This document shows, piece by piece, positions 53,374-62,810 of a stretch of DNA of 64,000 nt. The position numbers and the translations under genes were made by a program. The stretch is from positions 109-64,108 of the forward strand of contig WQRN01000001.1 of assembly GCA_009786715.1 (NCBI GenBank), in the 5' to 3' direction. Position 1 is the first letter of the stretch; every line of letters begins with the position of its first letter. Source of the stretch: Treponema sp. Lineage in GTDB: Bacteria; Spirochaetota; Spirochaetia; Treponematales; Breznakiellaceae. Under the pieces are notes generated by a model. The model was not told the DNA's origin, searched no databases, and saw nothing but the letters and a program-made list of their open reading frames with translations.

Positions 53374-54030
53374 TCAGGCGGTATAAACAAAAAGGCTTTT
53401 TTCTACCTGGCACATCGGACAGCGGAAATCATCCGGGAGTTTATCAAACTCTTCCTTGGTTGCAGGATGTTCGTAACCGCAAATGCTGCATTTATAAAAA
53501 CCTGCGGATGCCTTGGGTAATTGCGAATCATCAGCATATGTGGAAGCGGTTTTAGGCGCTTTGCCTTTAATAACTTTATGATAGTAGTCATATGTCATCG
53601 GTTTTTCATCAGACAGAATTTTCGCTTCCTGCACTTCGCCTATAAAAATCGTATGCGTGAAATTTTCAAACGATTCAATTACTTTACATTGAAGAAAAGC
53701 GGTTACGCCTTCATTAACATACGGAATTCCTGAGGATGTTAAACCCGAGGAAATACCTGAAAATTTATCTTTATCCTTACTGCACGAAAAACCAAAAGTT
53801 CCTATTATGCTTTCTTTAATTTTTTCTGATAAAACTGACACTGAAAATGCGTTTGTTTTTTTAATACAGGCATTTGTATAATTCTCTTTATTAACGCAAA
53901 CAGTCACCGTAACAGGTTTTGATGTAGACTGTGATACAGTCGTTACAACGCAGCCCGCGTTTCGATCTCCGTCTTTTACGCCGATTATATAAACGCCGTA
54001 TGATAATTTAAATAATGCTGTAATATCCAT
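53374..54030 (-). CDS. Flavin reductase-rubredoxin fusion (high-molecular-weight rubredoxin type)
   Basis: A 218-residue cytoplasmic protein. Residues 1-155 form an FMN-binding flavin-reductase-like domain (GVYIIGVKDGDRNAGCVVTTVSQ). Residues 178-215 form a rubredoxin domain with two iron-binding pairs CSIC and CPMC, shorter between the pairs than ordinary rubredoxin. Such fusions carry electrons to flavoproteins that reduce O2 or NO, giving anaerobes protection. The partner flavoprotein is not in the window. The ATG has GGAGGGG and a good promoter. It is convergent with the Cache kinase gene. Confidence 0.86.
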   Translation of the reverse strand: MDITALFKLSYGVYIIGVKDGDRNAGCVVTTVSQSTSKPVTVTVCVNKENYTNACIKKTNAFSVSVLSEKIKESIIGTFGFSCSKDKDKFSGISSGLTSSGIPYVNEGVTAFLQCKVIESFENFTHTIFIGEVQEAKILSDEKPMTYDYYHKVIKGKAPKTASTYADDSQLPKASAGFYKCSICGYEHPATKEEFDKLPDDFRCPMCQVEKSLFVYTA

Positions 54031-54053
54031 TTAAGCATCCCCTCCGTTAACTT

Positions 54054-54083
54054 ATCATATCTTTAAAATCAATGTATTGTCAA
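54054..54083 (-). promoter_or_regulatory. Promoter of the rubredoxin-flavin reductase gene
   Basis: On the minus strand a perfect TTGACA (54083-54078), an 18-base spacer and TATGAT (54059-54054) lie 24 bases before the ATG. It reaches into the start of the divergent permease gene. Confidence 0.55.
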
Positions 54084-55009
54084 TGGATAGCCAATCTAAT
54101 AATATGAAATTGGTGGATTTACAGAAGTATATTATCTATTTTTGGTATTATTTCTCGGTTCAGTTTCAGCAAATATTTATTTACTGGATTATCGGAATGG
54201 CGGCAGGTTCCCTTATTTCGGTATTCGCAAAAGAAAAGATTAATCGGATGTTTATGTCTCTTCACGGAAAAAAACTGGGTATTTTAGGAATGATCCCGGC
54301 ATCTCTTCTTGGAATCGCCTCCCCGTTGTGCATGTACGGAACAATCCCTATTGCCGCGTCTTTCGCGGAAAAGGGAATGGAAGAGGACTGGATCGCCTCC
54401 TTTATGATGAGTTCAATTCTTTTGAACCCTCAGCTCATTTTTTACACCGCGGCTCTGGGCACAAAAGCGCTTGTAATCCGCGTTACCCTTTGTTTCCTGT
54501 GCGGAGTCGCGGCAGGCTGCCTTATAAGAGCGCTTTTTAAAGATAAAAAATTTTTTAATTTTTCAGGTTTTTTTGACAGCGAAAACAGAGACAGCGATCC
54601 AAACATCCTTTTGAGATACTTGAAAAATCTTGCGAGGAACATTAAGGCAACAGCTGGATTTTTCCTGATTGGCATAGCGCTTTCCGCGGTTTTTCATGTT
54701 TTCGTCCCGCAGGATGGTTTTGCCCGTCTCTTTGGAAGCGGCGGTTTCGGCGTTCTTATGGCGGCAACCGTCGGCGTTCCCCTTTATGTTTGCGGGGGCG
54801 GAACAATCCCGCTGCTTCAAACATGGCTTTCAAGCGGGATGAGCATGGGAAGCGCCTCGGCTTTCATGATCACAGGCCCTGCCGCGAAAATAACTAATCT
54901 GGGCGCCTTAAAAATTGTGCTTGGCGTAAAGCCGTTTTTGTTTTATTTGCTGTTTTCAATCCTTTTTGCCGTTTTAAGCGGATTGATAATAAATCTGTTT
55001 TTTAATTAA
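54083..55009 (+). CDS. Permease of the ArsP/YraQ (DUF318) type
   Basis: A 308-residue membrane protein with eight predicted helices. LGMIPASLLGIASPLCMYGTIPIAASF and GVPLYVCGGGTIPLLQTWLSSGMSMGSASAFMITGPAAKI are family marks. Related permeases export organoarsenicals or other metals. The start is uncertain: ATG 54083 (chosen), ATG 54104 or an upstream TTG; none has a good ribosome site. It lies just ahead of the CadC-like repressor and Cd/Zn ATPase and may belong to the metal-resistance locus. Confidence 0.75.
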   Translation: MDSQSNNMKLVDLQKYIIYFWYYFSVQFQQIFIYWIIGMAAGSLISVFAKEKINRMFMSLHGKKLGILGMIPASLLGIASPLCMYGTIPIAASFAEKGMEEDWIASFMMSSILLNPQLIFYTAALGTKALVIRVTLCFLCGVAAGCLIRALFKDKKFFNFSGFFDSENRDSDPNILLRYLKNLARNIKATAGFFLIGIALSAVFHVFVPQDGFARLFGSGGFGVLMAATVGVPLYVCGGGTIPLLQTWLSSGMSMGSASAFMITGPAAKITNLGALKIVLGVKPFLFYLLFSILFAVLSGLIINLFFN

Positions 55010-55015
55010 TAAATG

Positions 55016-55065
55016 TTGACAGATTCTAGCAAATGCCTTATTATTATAATTGAACAGTTATTCAA
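55016..55065 (+). promoter_or_regulatory. Promoter and operator of the metal-efflux operon
   Basis: TTGACA (55016-55021), a 17-base spacer and TATTAT (55039-55044) form a near-consensus promoter. Directly after it, TTGAA (55050-55054) and TTCAA (55061-55065) form an inverted repeat with a 6-base gap, like CadC/ArsR-type operators. The ArsR gene starts at 55081 after GGAG. Confidence 0.7.
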
Positions 55066-55080
55066 CTATAGGAGTAAATT

Positions 55081-55437
55081 ATGAAGAAAAGCGCGCCTGT
55101 TTGCGACTGCGATGTTATTCACGCCGATACGGTTAAAAAAGTGCGATCTGTAATGCCTGACGAAGAAGATTTTTACGAGCTGGCGGATTTATATAAAATG
55201 TTTTCCGACAGTACTCGGGTGCGTCTTTTATGGGCGCTTTCCTGCAGGGAAATGTGCGTATGCGATTTGGCTGTTTTGCTTGGAATGTCCAAATCCGCGA
55301 TTTCACATCAGTTAAAGCTGCTTCGTCTTACAAACCTTGTAAAATTTGATAAACAGGGAAAGATTGTTTATTACTCGCTTGCGGATAATCATGTAAAGGA
55401 CATTTTTAAGAAAGGGTTTGAACACATTAAGGAGTAG
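55081..55437 (+). CDS. CadC-like ArsR-family metal-sensing repressor
   Basis: A 118-residue repressor. The winged-helix part is LLGMSKSAISHQLKLLRLTNLVKF. Cysteines Cys8 and Cys10 (VCDCD) near the N-terminus and Cys59 and Cys61 (MCVCDL) match the four ligands of the CadC-type cadmium/lead site. The C-terminal DNHVKDIF resembles the second, zinc-binding site. It should repress its own operon until Cd, Pb or Zn binds. The stop is 5 bases before the ATPase gene, and the operator is upstream. Confidence 0.88.
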   Translation: MKKSAPVCDCDVIHADTVKKVRSVMPDEEDFYELADLYKMFSDSTRVRLLWALSCREMCVCDLAVLLGMSKSAISHQLKLLRLTNLVKFDKQGKIVYYSLADNHVKDIFKKGFEHIKE

Positions 55438-55442
55438 GAATC

Positions 55443-57308
55443 ATGAAATACAATCTGTTAAGAATTATAATTGGAGCGTCTGTTTACGCGGCCGGGTTTA
55501 TACTCAATTTAACAATTCAAAATAAATATATACCGTTTTTTATTTTCACCGCGGCATATATCATTTTAGGTTATGATATTGTTTTTAAGGCGTTAAAGAA
55601 TTTAATTAAAGGCAAGGTTTTTGATGAAAACTTCCTGATGGCTCTTGCCACAATCGGTGCTTTTTTAATCGGGGAGACTCCTGAAGCTGTAGGCGTTATG
55701 ATGTTTTACCAAATCGGCGAGTATTTCCAGGATATGGCGGTAGAAAAATCAAAAAAATCCATTACCGATTTAATGGACATAAAACCCGATTACGCGAATA
55801 TTTTAACGGACGACGGCATTAATAAAGCTGCGCCGGATACCGTTAAAATCGATGATTTAATAATTGTTAAACCCGGCGAAAAGATTCCTTTGGACGGAAT
55901 AGTAATTAAAGGCTCGTCCATGATTGACACATCAGCGTTAACCGGAGAATCTGTGCCAAGAAGCGTGAATATTTCAAGCGAAGTTTTATCCGGCTGTATA
56001 AACATTAACGGTATGCTGACAATCAAAGTAACAAAACTTTTCGGCGAATCTACAGTTTCAAAAATTGTTAATCTTGTTGAAAACGCGGCGGGCAAAAAGG
56101 CGAAAACTGAAAATTTTATAACAAGGTTCGCGCGCGTTTACACGCCTATTGTCGTGATCCTTGCAGTCCTTCTCGCGGCTGCGCCGCCGCTGCTTTTCGC
56201 ACAAGATTGGAAAATGTGGATTCAACGTGCTCTGGTTTTCCTTGTAATTTCCTGTCCATGCGCTCTTGTTTTATCAATCCCGATGGGATTTTTCGCAGGT
56301 ATCGGCAAGGCGGCAAAAAACGGCATTTTGGTAAAGGGCGGCAATTACCTGGAGGCTTTCAGCAGGCTTGATACTGTAGTGTTTGATAAAACAGGCACAC
56401 TGACGCGCGGAGTTTTTAAAGTTACTTCCATTAAAAGCGCAAACGGTTTCAGCGAAGAAGAATTGATCGAACTTGCGGCAAGCGCGGAAAGTTTTTCAAA
56501 TCATCCGATCGCTTTATCTATAATGAAAGAATACAAGGGCGTTATAAACAAGGATGATTTAAACGGATATTCGGAAATCGCGGGTTACGGCGTAAGCGTT
56601 GTTTGCAAGGGTAAAACTGTTTTTGCCGGTAATAAAAATTTAATGACTAAAAGCGGCGTTAATTTTTTAGAATCGGATGACACAGGAACAAAAGTATATA
56701 TTGCCTGTGACAGCGTTTTTGCCGGATGCATAATTATTTCTGATGAAATAAAGCCTGACAGTTTCTCTGCTGTAGAGCAGCTAAAGAAAAGGGGAGTGAC
56801 CAAAACCGTAATGCTTACCGGAGATAATCCTCAGATTGCGGATGCAATCGCTAAAAAATTATCTTTGGATGAAGTATACGCGGGACTTCTTCCGTATGAA
56901 AAAGTTGATATTGTGGAGAAATTGAATTTGCGCAATATAAACGAAAAGAACGCGGGAAAACTTGCCTTTGTCGGAGACGGTATCAATGACGCGCCTGTGC
57001 TTGCGATGGCTGACATTGGAGTTGCGATGGGATCTCTCGGCTCAGACGCCGCGATTGAAGCCGCCGATGTTGTGCTGATGACAGACGAACCGTCTAAATT
57101 GGCGAAAGCTATTGATATTTCCAAGTTTACAGGAATGATTGTCAGGCAGAATATTATTTTTACGCTTGCGGTTAAAGCCGCGTTCCTTGTTCTCGGCGCA
57201 TTCGGCGCCGCTTCAATGTGGGAAGCCGTTTTCGCTGATGTCGGCGTTTCACTTCTGGCGGTGCTTAATTCTATGAGGATAATGAAGTTTAACTTGTCAA
57301 AGAGATAA
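55443..57308 (+). CDS. Cadmium/zinc-exporting P1B-type ATPase
   Basis: A 621-residue membrane pump with eight helices. The metal site is Cys271-Pro-Cys273, the phosphorylated aspartate is Asp315 in DKTGT, and SNHPIAL and [10 protein letters not shown] are intact. The N-terminal metal-binding domain of the usual 700-residue CadA/ZntA is absent; the protein begins directly with membrane helices. The adjacent CadC-like repressor and the GSDAAIEAADVVLM end motif indicate the Zn/Cd/Pb subgroup. The CPC and helix-8 Asp (in ADVGVSLL) support it. Ribosome site AAGGAG overlaps the repressor stop. Confidence 0.9.
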   Translation: MKYNLLRIIIGASVYAAGFILNLTIQNKYIPFFIFTAAYIILGYDIVFKALKNLIKGKVFDENFLMALATIGAFLIGETPEAVGVMMFYQIGEYFQDMAVEKSKKSITDLMDIKPDYANILTDDGINKAAPDTVKIDDLIIVKPGEKIPLDGIVIKGSSMIDTSALTGESVPRSVNISSEVLSGCININGMLTIKVTKLFGESTVSKIVNLVENAAGKKAKTENFITRFARVYTPIVVILAVLLAAAPPLLFAQDWKMWIQRALVFLVISCPCALVLSIPMGFFAGIGKAAKNGILVKGGNYLEAFSRLDTVVFDKTGTLTRGVFKVTSIKSANGFSEEELIELAASAESFSNHPIALSIMKEYKGVINKDDLNGYSEIAGYGVSVVCKGKTVFAGNKNLMTKSGVNFLESDDTGTKVYIACDSVFAGCIIISDEIKPDSFSAVEQLKKRGVTKTVMLTGDNPQIADAIAKKLSLDEVYAGLLPYEKVDIVEKLNLRNINEKNAGKLAFVGDGINDAPVLAMADIGVAMGSLGSDAAIEAADVVLMTDEPSKLAKAIDISKFTGMIVRQNIIFTLAVKAAFLVLGAFGAASMWEAVFADVGVSLLAVLNSMRIMKFNLSKR

Positions 57309-57352
57309 AAACATTTCATACTGATAAAGATTGTTCATAGGAGTTATAATAA

Positions 57353-58624
57353 ATGCCGCAGAACGAAAGATACAGAATCCCGGTTGATTATTACATCATG
57401 TTTGGTATCTGCGTTTTGTTTTTAATAACCGCCTTTACTTTGGACACGCCGCAGAGGATAATATACGGCATCTATAAAATACATACTTCAAGAAGCGTTT
57501 TAATAACGGATTATATTTCGCTCGCCGGAATCGGAGCTGCGCTTGTTAATTCCGCGGCGCTGGTTATTTTTAACCTTATTATACTGATTGTAACAAGGCG
57601 CGAGCCGAACGGAAAAGTAATAGCGGCGCTTTTTTTAACAATCGGTTTTTCTTTTTTCGGAAAAAATATGCTCAATACGCTTCCCATAATGGCGGGCGTA
57701 TGGCTTTATGGAAAAGTTTCAAAAAAACATTTTTCCGAAATGGCGGTATTCGCAATGATCAGCACGACAATCGCTCCGATTGTAAGTGAAATCGCGTTTC
57801 TGGATGATAATTTTTCGATAATAAAATTTATTCTTGCGTACGCAATCGGCGTATTCACAGGTTTTATTTTCCCTGTAATAGCGGATTATGTTAAAGGAAT
57901 GCACAACCATTACTGTCTTTACAACGGCGGGATCGCCGGCGGTTTTATCGCGACAATGTTCGCGGGATTTTTAAGAAGCATAGGCGTGGAAATAATTCCT
58001 GAAAATTTATGGGATACCGAGCATACAAATCAGCTTGCGGTTCTCGCCTATTCAATCGCGGCGGCTTTGATAATATACGGTTTTATTACGGATAAACCTA
58101 AAAATGTTATAAAAAAGTATATTAAACTTTTAAAGGAAAATGATCCGAATGACTGCGATTATATGACAAAATATCATAATACCGGTTATGTTAACATAGG
58201 CATTATGTGCATAGTATCGACAACTGTAATGCTGTGTTTGGGAAAACCCATTAACGGCCCTATTTTGGGAGGGATTTTCACGGTTTCGGGTTTTGCTGCC
58301 TGCGGAAAACATCTAAGAAACGCGATCCCGGTTCTTATAGGCAGTATTATCGCGGCGCATCTTAACCATCTTGAGTTTGACGCATCTGTAAATACGCTTG
58401 CCATTCTTTTCTCAACAGGATTGGCTCCGATATCCGGAAGATACGGATGGCATTGGGGGATTATTACAGGTTTTTTGCATGTGTCAATCGCGGTATTCAT
58501 CGGTGATGTAAACGGAGGTCTTAATCTTTATAATAACGGGTTCGCAGGAAGCTTTGTCGCTGTGATAATTCTTCCGGTAATAACGGCTTTTAAAGGCTTT
58601 TATTTTAAGATAAAAAAGAAATAA
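57353..58624 (+). CDS. DUF1576 membrane protein
   Basis: A 423-residue membrane protein with about ten helices and family signatures CLYNGGIAGGFIATMF and SGRYGWHWGIITGFLHVSIAVFIGDVNGGLNLYNNGFAGSF. Function of this family is unknown. It lies 44 bases downstream of the Cd/Zn ATPase with its own GGAG site and may be part of the same transcript, though the link to metals is only positional. The two Asn-Gly-Gly loops look like re-entrant elements of a transporter. Confidence 0.78.
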   Translation: MPQNERYRIPVDYYIMFGICVLFLITAFTLDTPQRIIYGIYKIHTSRSVLITDYISLAGIGAALVNSAALVIFNLIILIVTRREPNGKVIAALFLTIGFSFFGKNMLNTLPIMAGVWLYGKVSKKHFSEMAVFAMISTTIAPIVSEIAFLDDNFSIIKFILAYAIGVFTGFIFPVIADYVKGMHNHYCLYNGGIAGGFIATMFAGFLRSIGVEIIPENLWDTEHTNQLAVLAYSIAAALIIYGFITDKPKNVIKKYIKLLKENDPNDCDYMTKYHNTGYVNIGIMCIVSTTVMLCLGKPINGPILGGIFTVSGFAACGKHLRNAIPVLIGSIIAAHLNHLEFDASVNTLAILFSTGLAPISGRYGWHWGIITGFLHVSIAVFIGDVNGGLNLYNNGFAGSFVAVIILPVITAFKGFYFKIKKK

Positions 58625-58665
58625 ATTAGCTTTACAATTTAAATAGAGTGTATCACAATTAAATA

Positions 58666-59607
58666 ATGAAAAATGAAACAGCCGGTGTGAATTTAAAAAA
58701 AACGCGAATGATACAAATCGCATCAATAACGGCTCTTTTGGGAAATGCCGCTCTCGCCTCTGTTAAAATAACCGCTGGAATTATGTCAGGAAGCCATGCG
58801 GTTATAGGCGACGGCATTGATTCTTCAGTTGATGTGATGATTGCGATCATGTCTTTGATAGTGGCAAAAATTATTTCGCAGCCTGCGGATGAAGATCATC
58901 CATGGGGACACGGCAGAGCGGAAACAATTGCGACTGCTATTCTTTCATTTTTGCTTTTCTTCGCAGGCGCGCAGCTGGTTCTTAATTCAGGAAAAAATAT
59001 TATTTTCGGCGCACAACGCGAAGTGCCGTCGTTGCTTGCTGTTATAGGCACAGTCGTTTCGATAATCGGAAAATTAATATTAGCGTGGTCGCAGTACATG
59101 ATGGGAAAGAAAGCAAACTCTCTGATGCTGAAAGCCAACGCTAAAAACATGACTGCCGATGTTTTATTGTCCGCCGGAGTATTAGCCGGTCTTGGTCTTT
59201 CAATGTTTTTTAATATCGGTCTTATAGATTCATGGGCGGCGGCTCTTGTCGGTTTATGGGTTATAAAGTCTGCCATAAGCATTTTCATTGAAGTTAACAC
59301 CGAACTTATGGACGGCGGCTCGTATAAAAAATACTATAAAGAAGTTTTCGACGCCGTAAAGAGCGTGGAAGGGGCTGGAAATCCGCACAGAGTAAGAATG
59401 CGCCGTATCGCAGGGTATTGGGACATTGACATAGACATCGAAGTTCCTCCCAATAAAACGGTAATGGAAGCCCATTGGATCGCCTACAAGGTGGAAAACG
59501 CGATTAAAGAGCGCGTGGAAAATGTTTACGATATTATGGTGCATGTTGAACCTGAAGGAAACATGGAAAACGAAGGTTTCGGTCTTAGCGAAGAAACCTT
59601 TAATTAG
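58666..59607 (+). CDS. Cation diffusion facilitator (CDF) family transporter
   Basis: A 313-residue exporter with six helices and a C-terminal cytoplasmic domain. The helix-2 site is Asp52-Ser-Ser-Val-Asp56 (in GDGIDSSVD), as in YiiP. The helix-5 site has Asn161-Met-Thr-Ala-Asp165, whereas Zn/Cd CDFs have HxxxD. The DHPWGHGRAE loop is conserved. It should exchange a divalent metal for protons; the Asn suggests a specificity other than plain Zn, perhaps Mn or Fe. It follows the DUF1576 gene by 41 bases, with no clear ribosome site. Confidence 0.86.
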   Translation: MKNETAGVNLKKTRMIQIASITALLGNAALASVKITAGIMSGSHAVIGDGIDSSVDVMIAIMSLIVAKIISQPADEDHPWGHGRAETIATAILSFLLFFAGAQLVLNSGKNIIFGAQREVPSLLAVIGTVVSIIGKLILAWSQYMMGKKANSLMLKANAKNMTADVLLSAGVLAGLGLSMFFNIGLIDSWAAALVGLWVIKSAISIFIEVNTELMDGGSYKKYYKEVFDAVKSVEGAGNPHRVRMRRIAGYWDIDIDIEVPPNKTVMEAHWIAYKVENAIKERVENVYDIMVHVEPEGNMENEGFGLSEETFN

Positions 59608-59613
59608 ATTGAT

Positions 59614-60432
59614 CTAAAAAACAAATCGCGTAACAAATTGATCAATTAAAACAAGTATTCCTAACAAGCCTGTGTAAATAGCGAAGCCGAAAAGAGATTT
59701 CTCTTTAATAATCTTCAGCATAAACTTGACGGCGAAAAACCCCACAGCCGCGGCAAAAAGCGTCCCTGTTATAACAGCGCCCGCGTTTATGCTTATTTCA
59801 CTCTGCGCCGCGCTCCCTTGTATTAAATCCTTTGTCTGCAGGACAACCGCGCCCAGTATAGCCGGAATCGACATTAAAAAGGAAAAACGCGCGGCAAAAT
59901 CGCGATCCAGTTTGCAAAAAAGCGCGCCAGAAATTGTCGCTCCGGAACGGGAAATCCCCGGCGGAATCGCAAGCGCCTGCATAAAGCCGATAAACAGCGC
60001 GTGAAGCCATGTCATGCTTTGCGCTTTTTTTAAATTATTATCATTTTTAACGGCGCGCCTGGAAAGCAGTTCGGCTGCAACAAGCAATGCGCAGGTGATT
60101 AAAAAACACCAGCCTAAGAAATAACCCGAAAGAAAAATGCTTTCTATCGAATCGTCAAAAACAAGAGCCGCAATCACGGCTGGAATTGTCGCGATAATTA
60201 AAAACAACGTAAGTTTTTGAAAAGGTTTTTTTAATATTTCCCAAATATCTTTCCATAAAACGGCAAAGACGGCGGTTAAAGTTCCTAAATGCAGCATTGT
60301 ATCAAAAAATAAAGAAGGCTCCTCTACCTTAAAAATCTTCTGCATTAAAACTAAATGCCCTGAGCTGCTGACAGGAAGGAATTCAGTCAAACCTTGCGCT
60401 ATACCTAAAATAATTCCTTCTAATAAACTCAT
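59614..60432 (-). CDS. uppP: Undecaprenyl-diphosphatase UppP
   Basis: A 272-residue membrane enzyme that recycles undecaprenyl diphosphate for peptidoglycan synthesis. The N-terminal LGIAQGLTEFLPVSSSGHLVLMQ and the central PPGISRSGATISGALF are the two catalytic boxes, with the Glu, Ser, His and Arg residues present. Eight helices are predicted. It is one gene in a convergent pair with the CDF gene, 6 bases apart. Confidence 0.94.
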   Translation of the reverse strand: MSLLEGIILGIAQGLTEFLPVSSSGHLVLMQKIFKVEEPSLFFDTMLHLGTLTAVFAVLWKDIWEILKKPFQKLTLFLIIATIPAVIAALVFDDSIESIFLSGYFLGWCFLITCALLVAAELLSRRAVKNDNNLKKAQSMTWLHALFIGFMQALAIPPGISRSGATISGALFCKLDRDFAARFSFLMSIPAILGAVVLQTKDLIQGSAAQSEISINAGAVITGTLFAAAVGFFAVKFMLKIIKEKSLFGFAIYTGLLGILVLIDQFVTRFVF

Positions 60433-60463
60433 AATATTCTCCGTGCGTTTTTTATAAAATTCT

Positions 60464-61573
60464 TTACTTACCCGGCAGTATCATCGCGGAAACTTTTATA
60501 TTTCTTTCTGCGACAGCGCGGTCTACCATTACTTTTGTTATTTTTCCCCTCGGTTTTGGGTGAGGAGGCGCGTCGCCGATTAATATCATTATACGCGCCT
60601 GCGCTTCCCATGTAAATCTGGTTGCGCCTTCGTGAAGCGCTTCGTAAACGGCTTCAGGGATATCGCCGCCGCCCTGTACGCGGATCGCGTTTAAATCACG
60701 CTGGAAACGGTTAAAATTATTTGTAAAAGGTATAATCCTTGTTACGTAAACATCATAATAATCCTTAAATTGAACCATACCAATCCTGAACGAAACAAAA
60801 TCATTTAATATTTCTTCGAGCATGGGGATAAGTTTCGCTCTGGTAGCGTCGATATATTTTTTCATGCTGCTTGTAGTGTCAAAGCAAATGACAAGATCTA
60901 ATGTTTTTCCTCTTTCTTTTTCCAGCACAGCTTTAATTAAATCTACTAAATCTTCGGGTTCTTTTGAATAAAGCAAATCGCCGCTTCCTGATTTCGCTAT
61001 TTCTGTAAACGCGATTAAGGTTTCTTCAAGATACACGCCCTGCGCAGGACCGGGCGCTTCCTGCCTTGCTTCAAGCATAAAGGGGTTATCCATAAATGCG
61101 CCGCGGTAATCGGCGTAGGGGAGGGCGAAAGATCTTATATTTAAAAAAGTACCGTCTGTAAGATACACCGCTCCATGGCGCGTGTTCTCATAGCCGTAAT
61201 AAAGAATGTAAGGAATATAAATATGAAAAGCGTCTCCAAGAACAGGGTGCTTTACAACAGTCGAAGAAATCAGCGAATAGATATTACTTTCTCTTGGAAT
61301 GGGAGCGCCGTTTAAAATACGGGTCTCGTCTCCGTTGATCGGATTCCATTCTCCCGCGCGGTACGCGTAATTATCGGAGCGCATATCGGGATCCCTTGTT
61401 GTTTCTGTTAAAAGAACCGAGCCGATATCGGGCTTCTTTCTAATAAAAAGATGAAAACCGCCGTCCGCTTTTAGTTCCAACAGCAAATCGCCTGATGAAA
61501 TGCTCAAATCCTGCGCGTTAAGGGATAAACTCAAAAATAACAGAAAAACTGTAAAAAAAGAGCGCTTTTTCAC
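60464..61573 (-). CDS. Exported von Willebrand factor A domain protein
   Basis: A 369-residue protein with a signal peptide (FTVFLLFLSLSLNAQ) and no lipobox. The N-terminal 215 residues are a beta-rich part of unknown family (ISSGDLLLELKADGGFHLFIRKK). Residues 222-369 form a VWA domain with a metal site beginning CFDTTSSMKKY, then GGGDIPEAVYEALHEG and LIGDAPPHP. It should bind partners in the periplasm or at the surface, but the ligand is unknown. It is 31 bases upstream of uppP on the same strand. Confidence 0.8.
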   Translation of the reverse strand: MKKRSFFTVFLLFLSLSLNAQDLSISSGDLLLELKADGGFHLFIRKKPDIGSVLLTETTRDPDMRSDNYAYRAGEWNPINGDETRILNGAPIPRESNIYSLISSTVVKHPVLGDAFHIYIPYILYYGYENTRHGAVYLTDGTFLNIRSFALPYADYRGAFMDNPFMLEARQEAPGPAQGVYLEETLIAFTEIAKSGSGDLLYSKEPEDLVDLIKAVLEKERGKTLDLVICFDTTSSMKKYIDATRAKLIPMLEEILNDFVSFRIGMVQFKDYYDVYVTRIIPFTNNFNRFQRDLNAIRVQGGGDIPEAVYEALHEGATRFTWEAQARIMILIGDAPPHPKPRGKITKVMVDRAVAERNIKVSAMILPGK

Positions 61574-61654
61574 ATTATATTATCGGCAATTTACCCTTGT
61601 TTTTTGGGGTTTAGCGTGTTATTGTATAAAAAATTGATTCTACAAGGAAGAAAT

Positions 61655-62800
61655 ATGGGATTTATACTGGAAAATCTTTCACAGATCGGGTGGAGAGAAT
61701 GCGTGATGTACATTGTCGGCGTCGTTCTTATCTATTTGGCGATTAAAAAAGAATACGAGCCGGCGCTTCTTCTGCCCATGGGATTCGGCGCGATTTTAGT
61801 TAACCTGCCTTTAAGCGGCGCTATAGATCAGGTTCTGCCGGGAATAGGAGCTGTTCACGGTCCTATCGCGTGGCTTTATGAGACAGGCATCGAAGCTTCG
61901 GAAATACTGCCGCTGCTTTTATTTATCGGAATCGGTGCCATGATCGATTTCGGTCCGCTCCTTTCGCGGCCTTATTATTTCTTCTTCGGCGCCGCCGCGC
62001 ATTTCGGCATTTTTGCCGCGATCACTGTTTCAATACTTTTAGGCTTCAGCATGAACGACGCGGCAGCAATCGGAATCATCGGCGCGGCAGACGGTCCTAC
62101 AACCATTTTAGTAGCTAATATTTTAAAATCGAAGTACGTGGGACCAATATTGGTGACAGCTTTCTCATATATGGCTCTTGTGCCGATAATTCAGCCTTCT
62201 GTTATAAGGGCGCTTACAACAAAAAAAGAGCGCAAGATCAGAATGCCTCCTCTGGAAGATAAAGATATTCCAAGAGCGGTAAAAATTATTTTCCCGATTA
62301 TGGTAACAGTCATTGTCGGCGTAATTTCTCCAGCGGCAGTTTCGCTTATCGGCTTTTTAATGTTCGGTAACCTTATAAGAGAATGTACCGTTCTTAATTC
62401 ACTCTCGGAAACAGCGCAGAAAACTCTCGCGAATCTTATTACGCTTTTACTCGGCATTACAGTCGCATTTACCCTTCAGGCGGACAAATTTATTCAGTTT
62501 GAAACTCTGATGATTTTAGGATTGGGTCTTGTAGCGTTTACAATCAATACAGCCGGCGGAGTGTTATTCGCAAAGTTTTTAAACCTTTTCTTAAAAATAA
62601 AAATTAATCCGATGATAGGAGCTACGGGAATATCAGCGTTCCCGATGTCCGCGCGGGTAATTCAAAGAATGGCGCTTAAAGAAGATCCTGAAAATATTCT
62701 TTTAATGCACGCTGTAAGCGCCAATGTATCAGGACAGGTTGCGTCGGTAGCGGCAAGCGGCCTTGTATTAAGCTTAGTATTGAGTTATTTGGCAGGGTAA
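61655..62800 (+). CDS. oadB: Sodium-translocating decarboxylase beta subunit
   Basis: A 381-residue membrane protein. GAADGPTTILVANIL, IGIGAMIDFGPLL and FPMSARVIQRMAL are the family marks of OadB/GcdB/MmdB, the channel that pumps Na+ as carboxybiotin is decarboxylated. The ATG at 61655 with AAGGAAG upstream is chosen; a TTG frame from 61604 adds 17 unlikely residues. The alpha (carboxyltransferase) and biotin-carrier genes are not in the window. A small gamma-like peptide gene follows 10 bases later. Which acid is decarboxylated is unknown. Confidence 0.9.
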   Translation: MGFILENLSQIGWRECVMYIVGVVLIYLAIKKEYEPALLLPMGFGAILVNLPLSGAIDQVLPGIGAVHGPIAWLYETGIEASEILPLLLFIGIGAMIDFGPLLSRPYYFFFGAAAHFGIFAAITVSILLGFSMNDAAAIGIIGAADGPTTILVANILKSKYVGPILVTAFSYMALVPIIQPSVIRALTTKKERKIRMPPLEDKDIPRAVKIIFPIMVTVIVGVISPAAVSLIGFLMFGNLIRECTVLNSLSETAQKTLANLITLLLGITVAFTLQADKFIQFETLMILGLGLVAFTINTAGGVLFAKFLNLFLKIKINPMIGATGISAFPMSARVIQRMALKEDPENILLMHAVSANVSGQVASVAASGLVLSLVLSYLAG

Positions 62801-62810
62801 GGAGTAACAA

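Noticed and set aside
61604..61654. TTG start giving 17 extra residues in OadB
   Set aside because: ATG 61655 has AAGGAAG upstream and matches family length.
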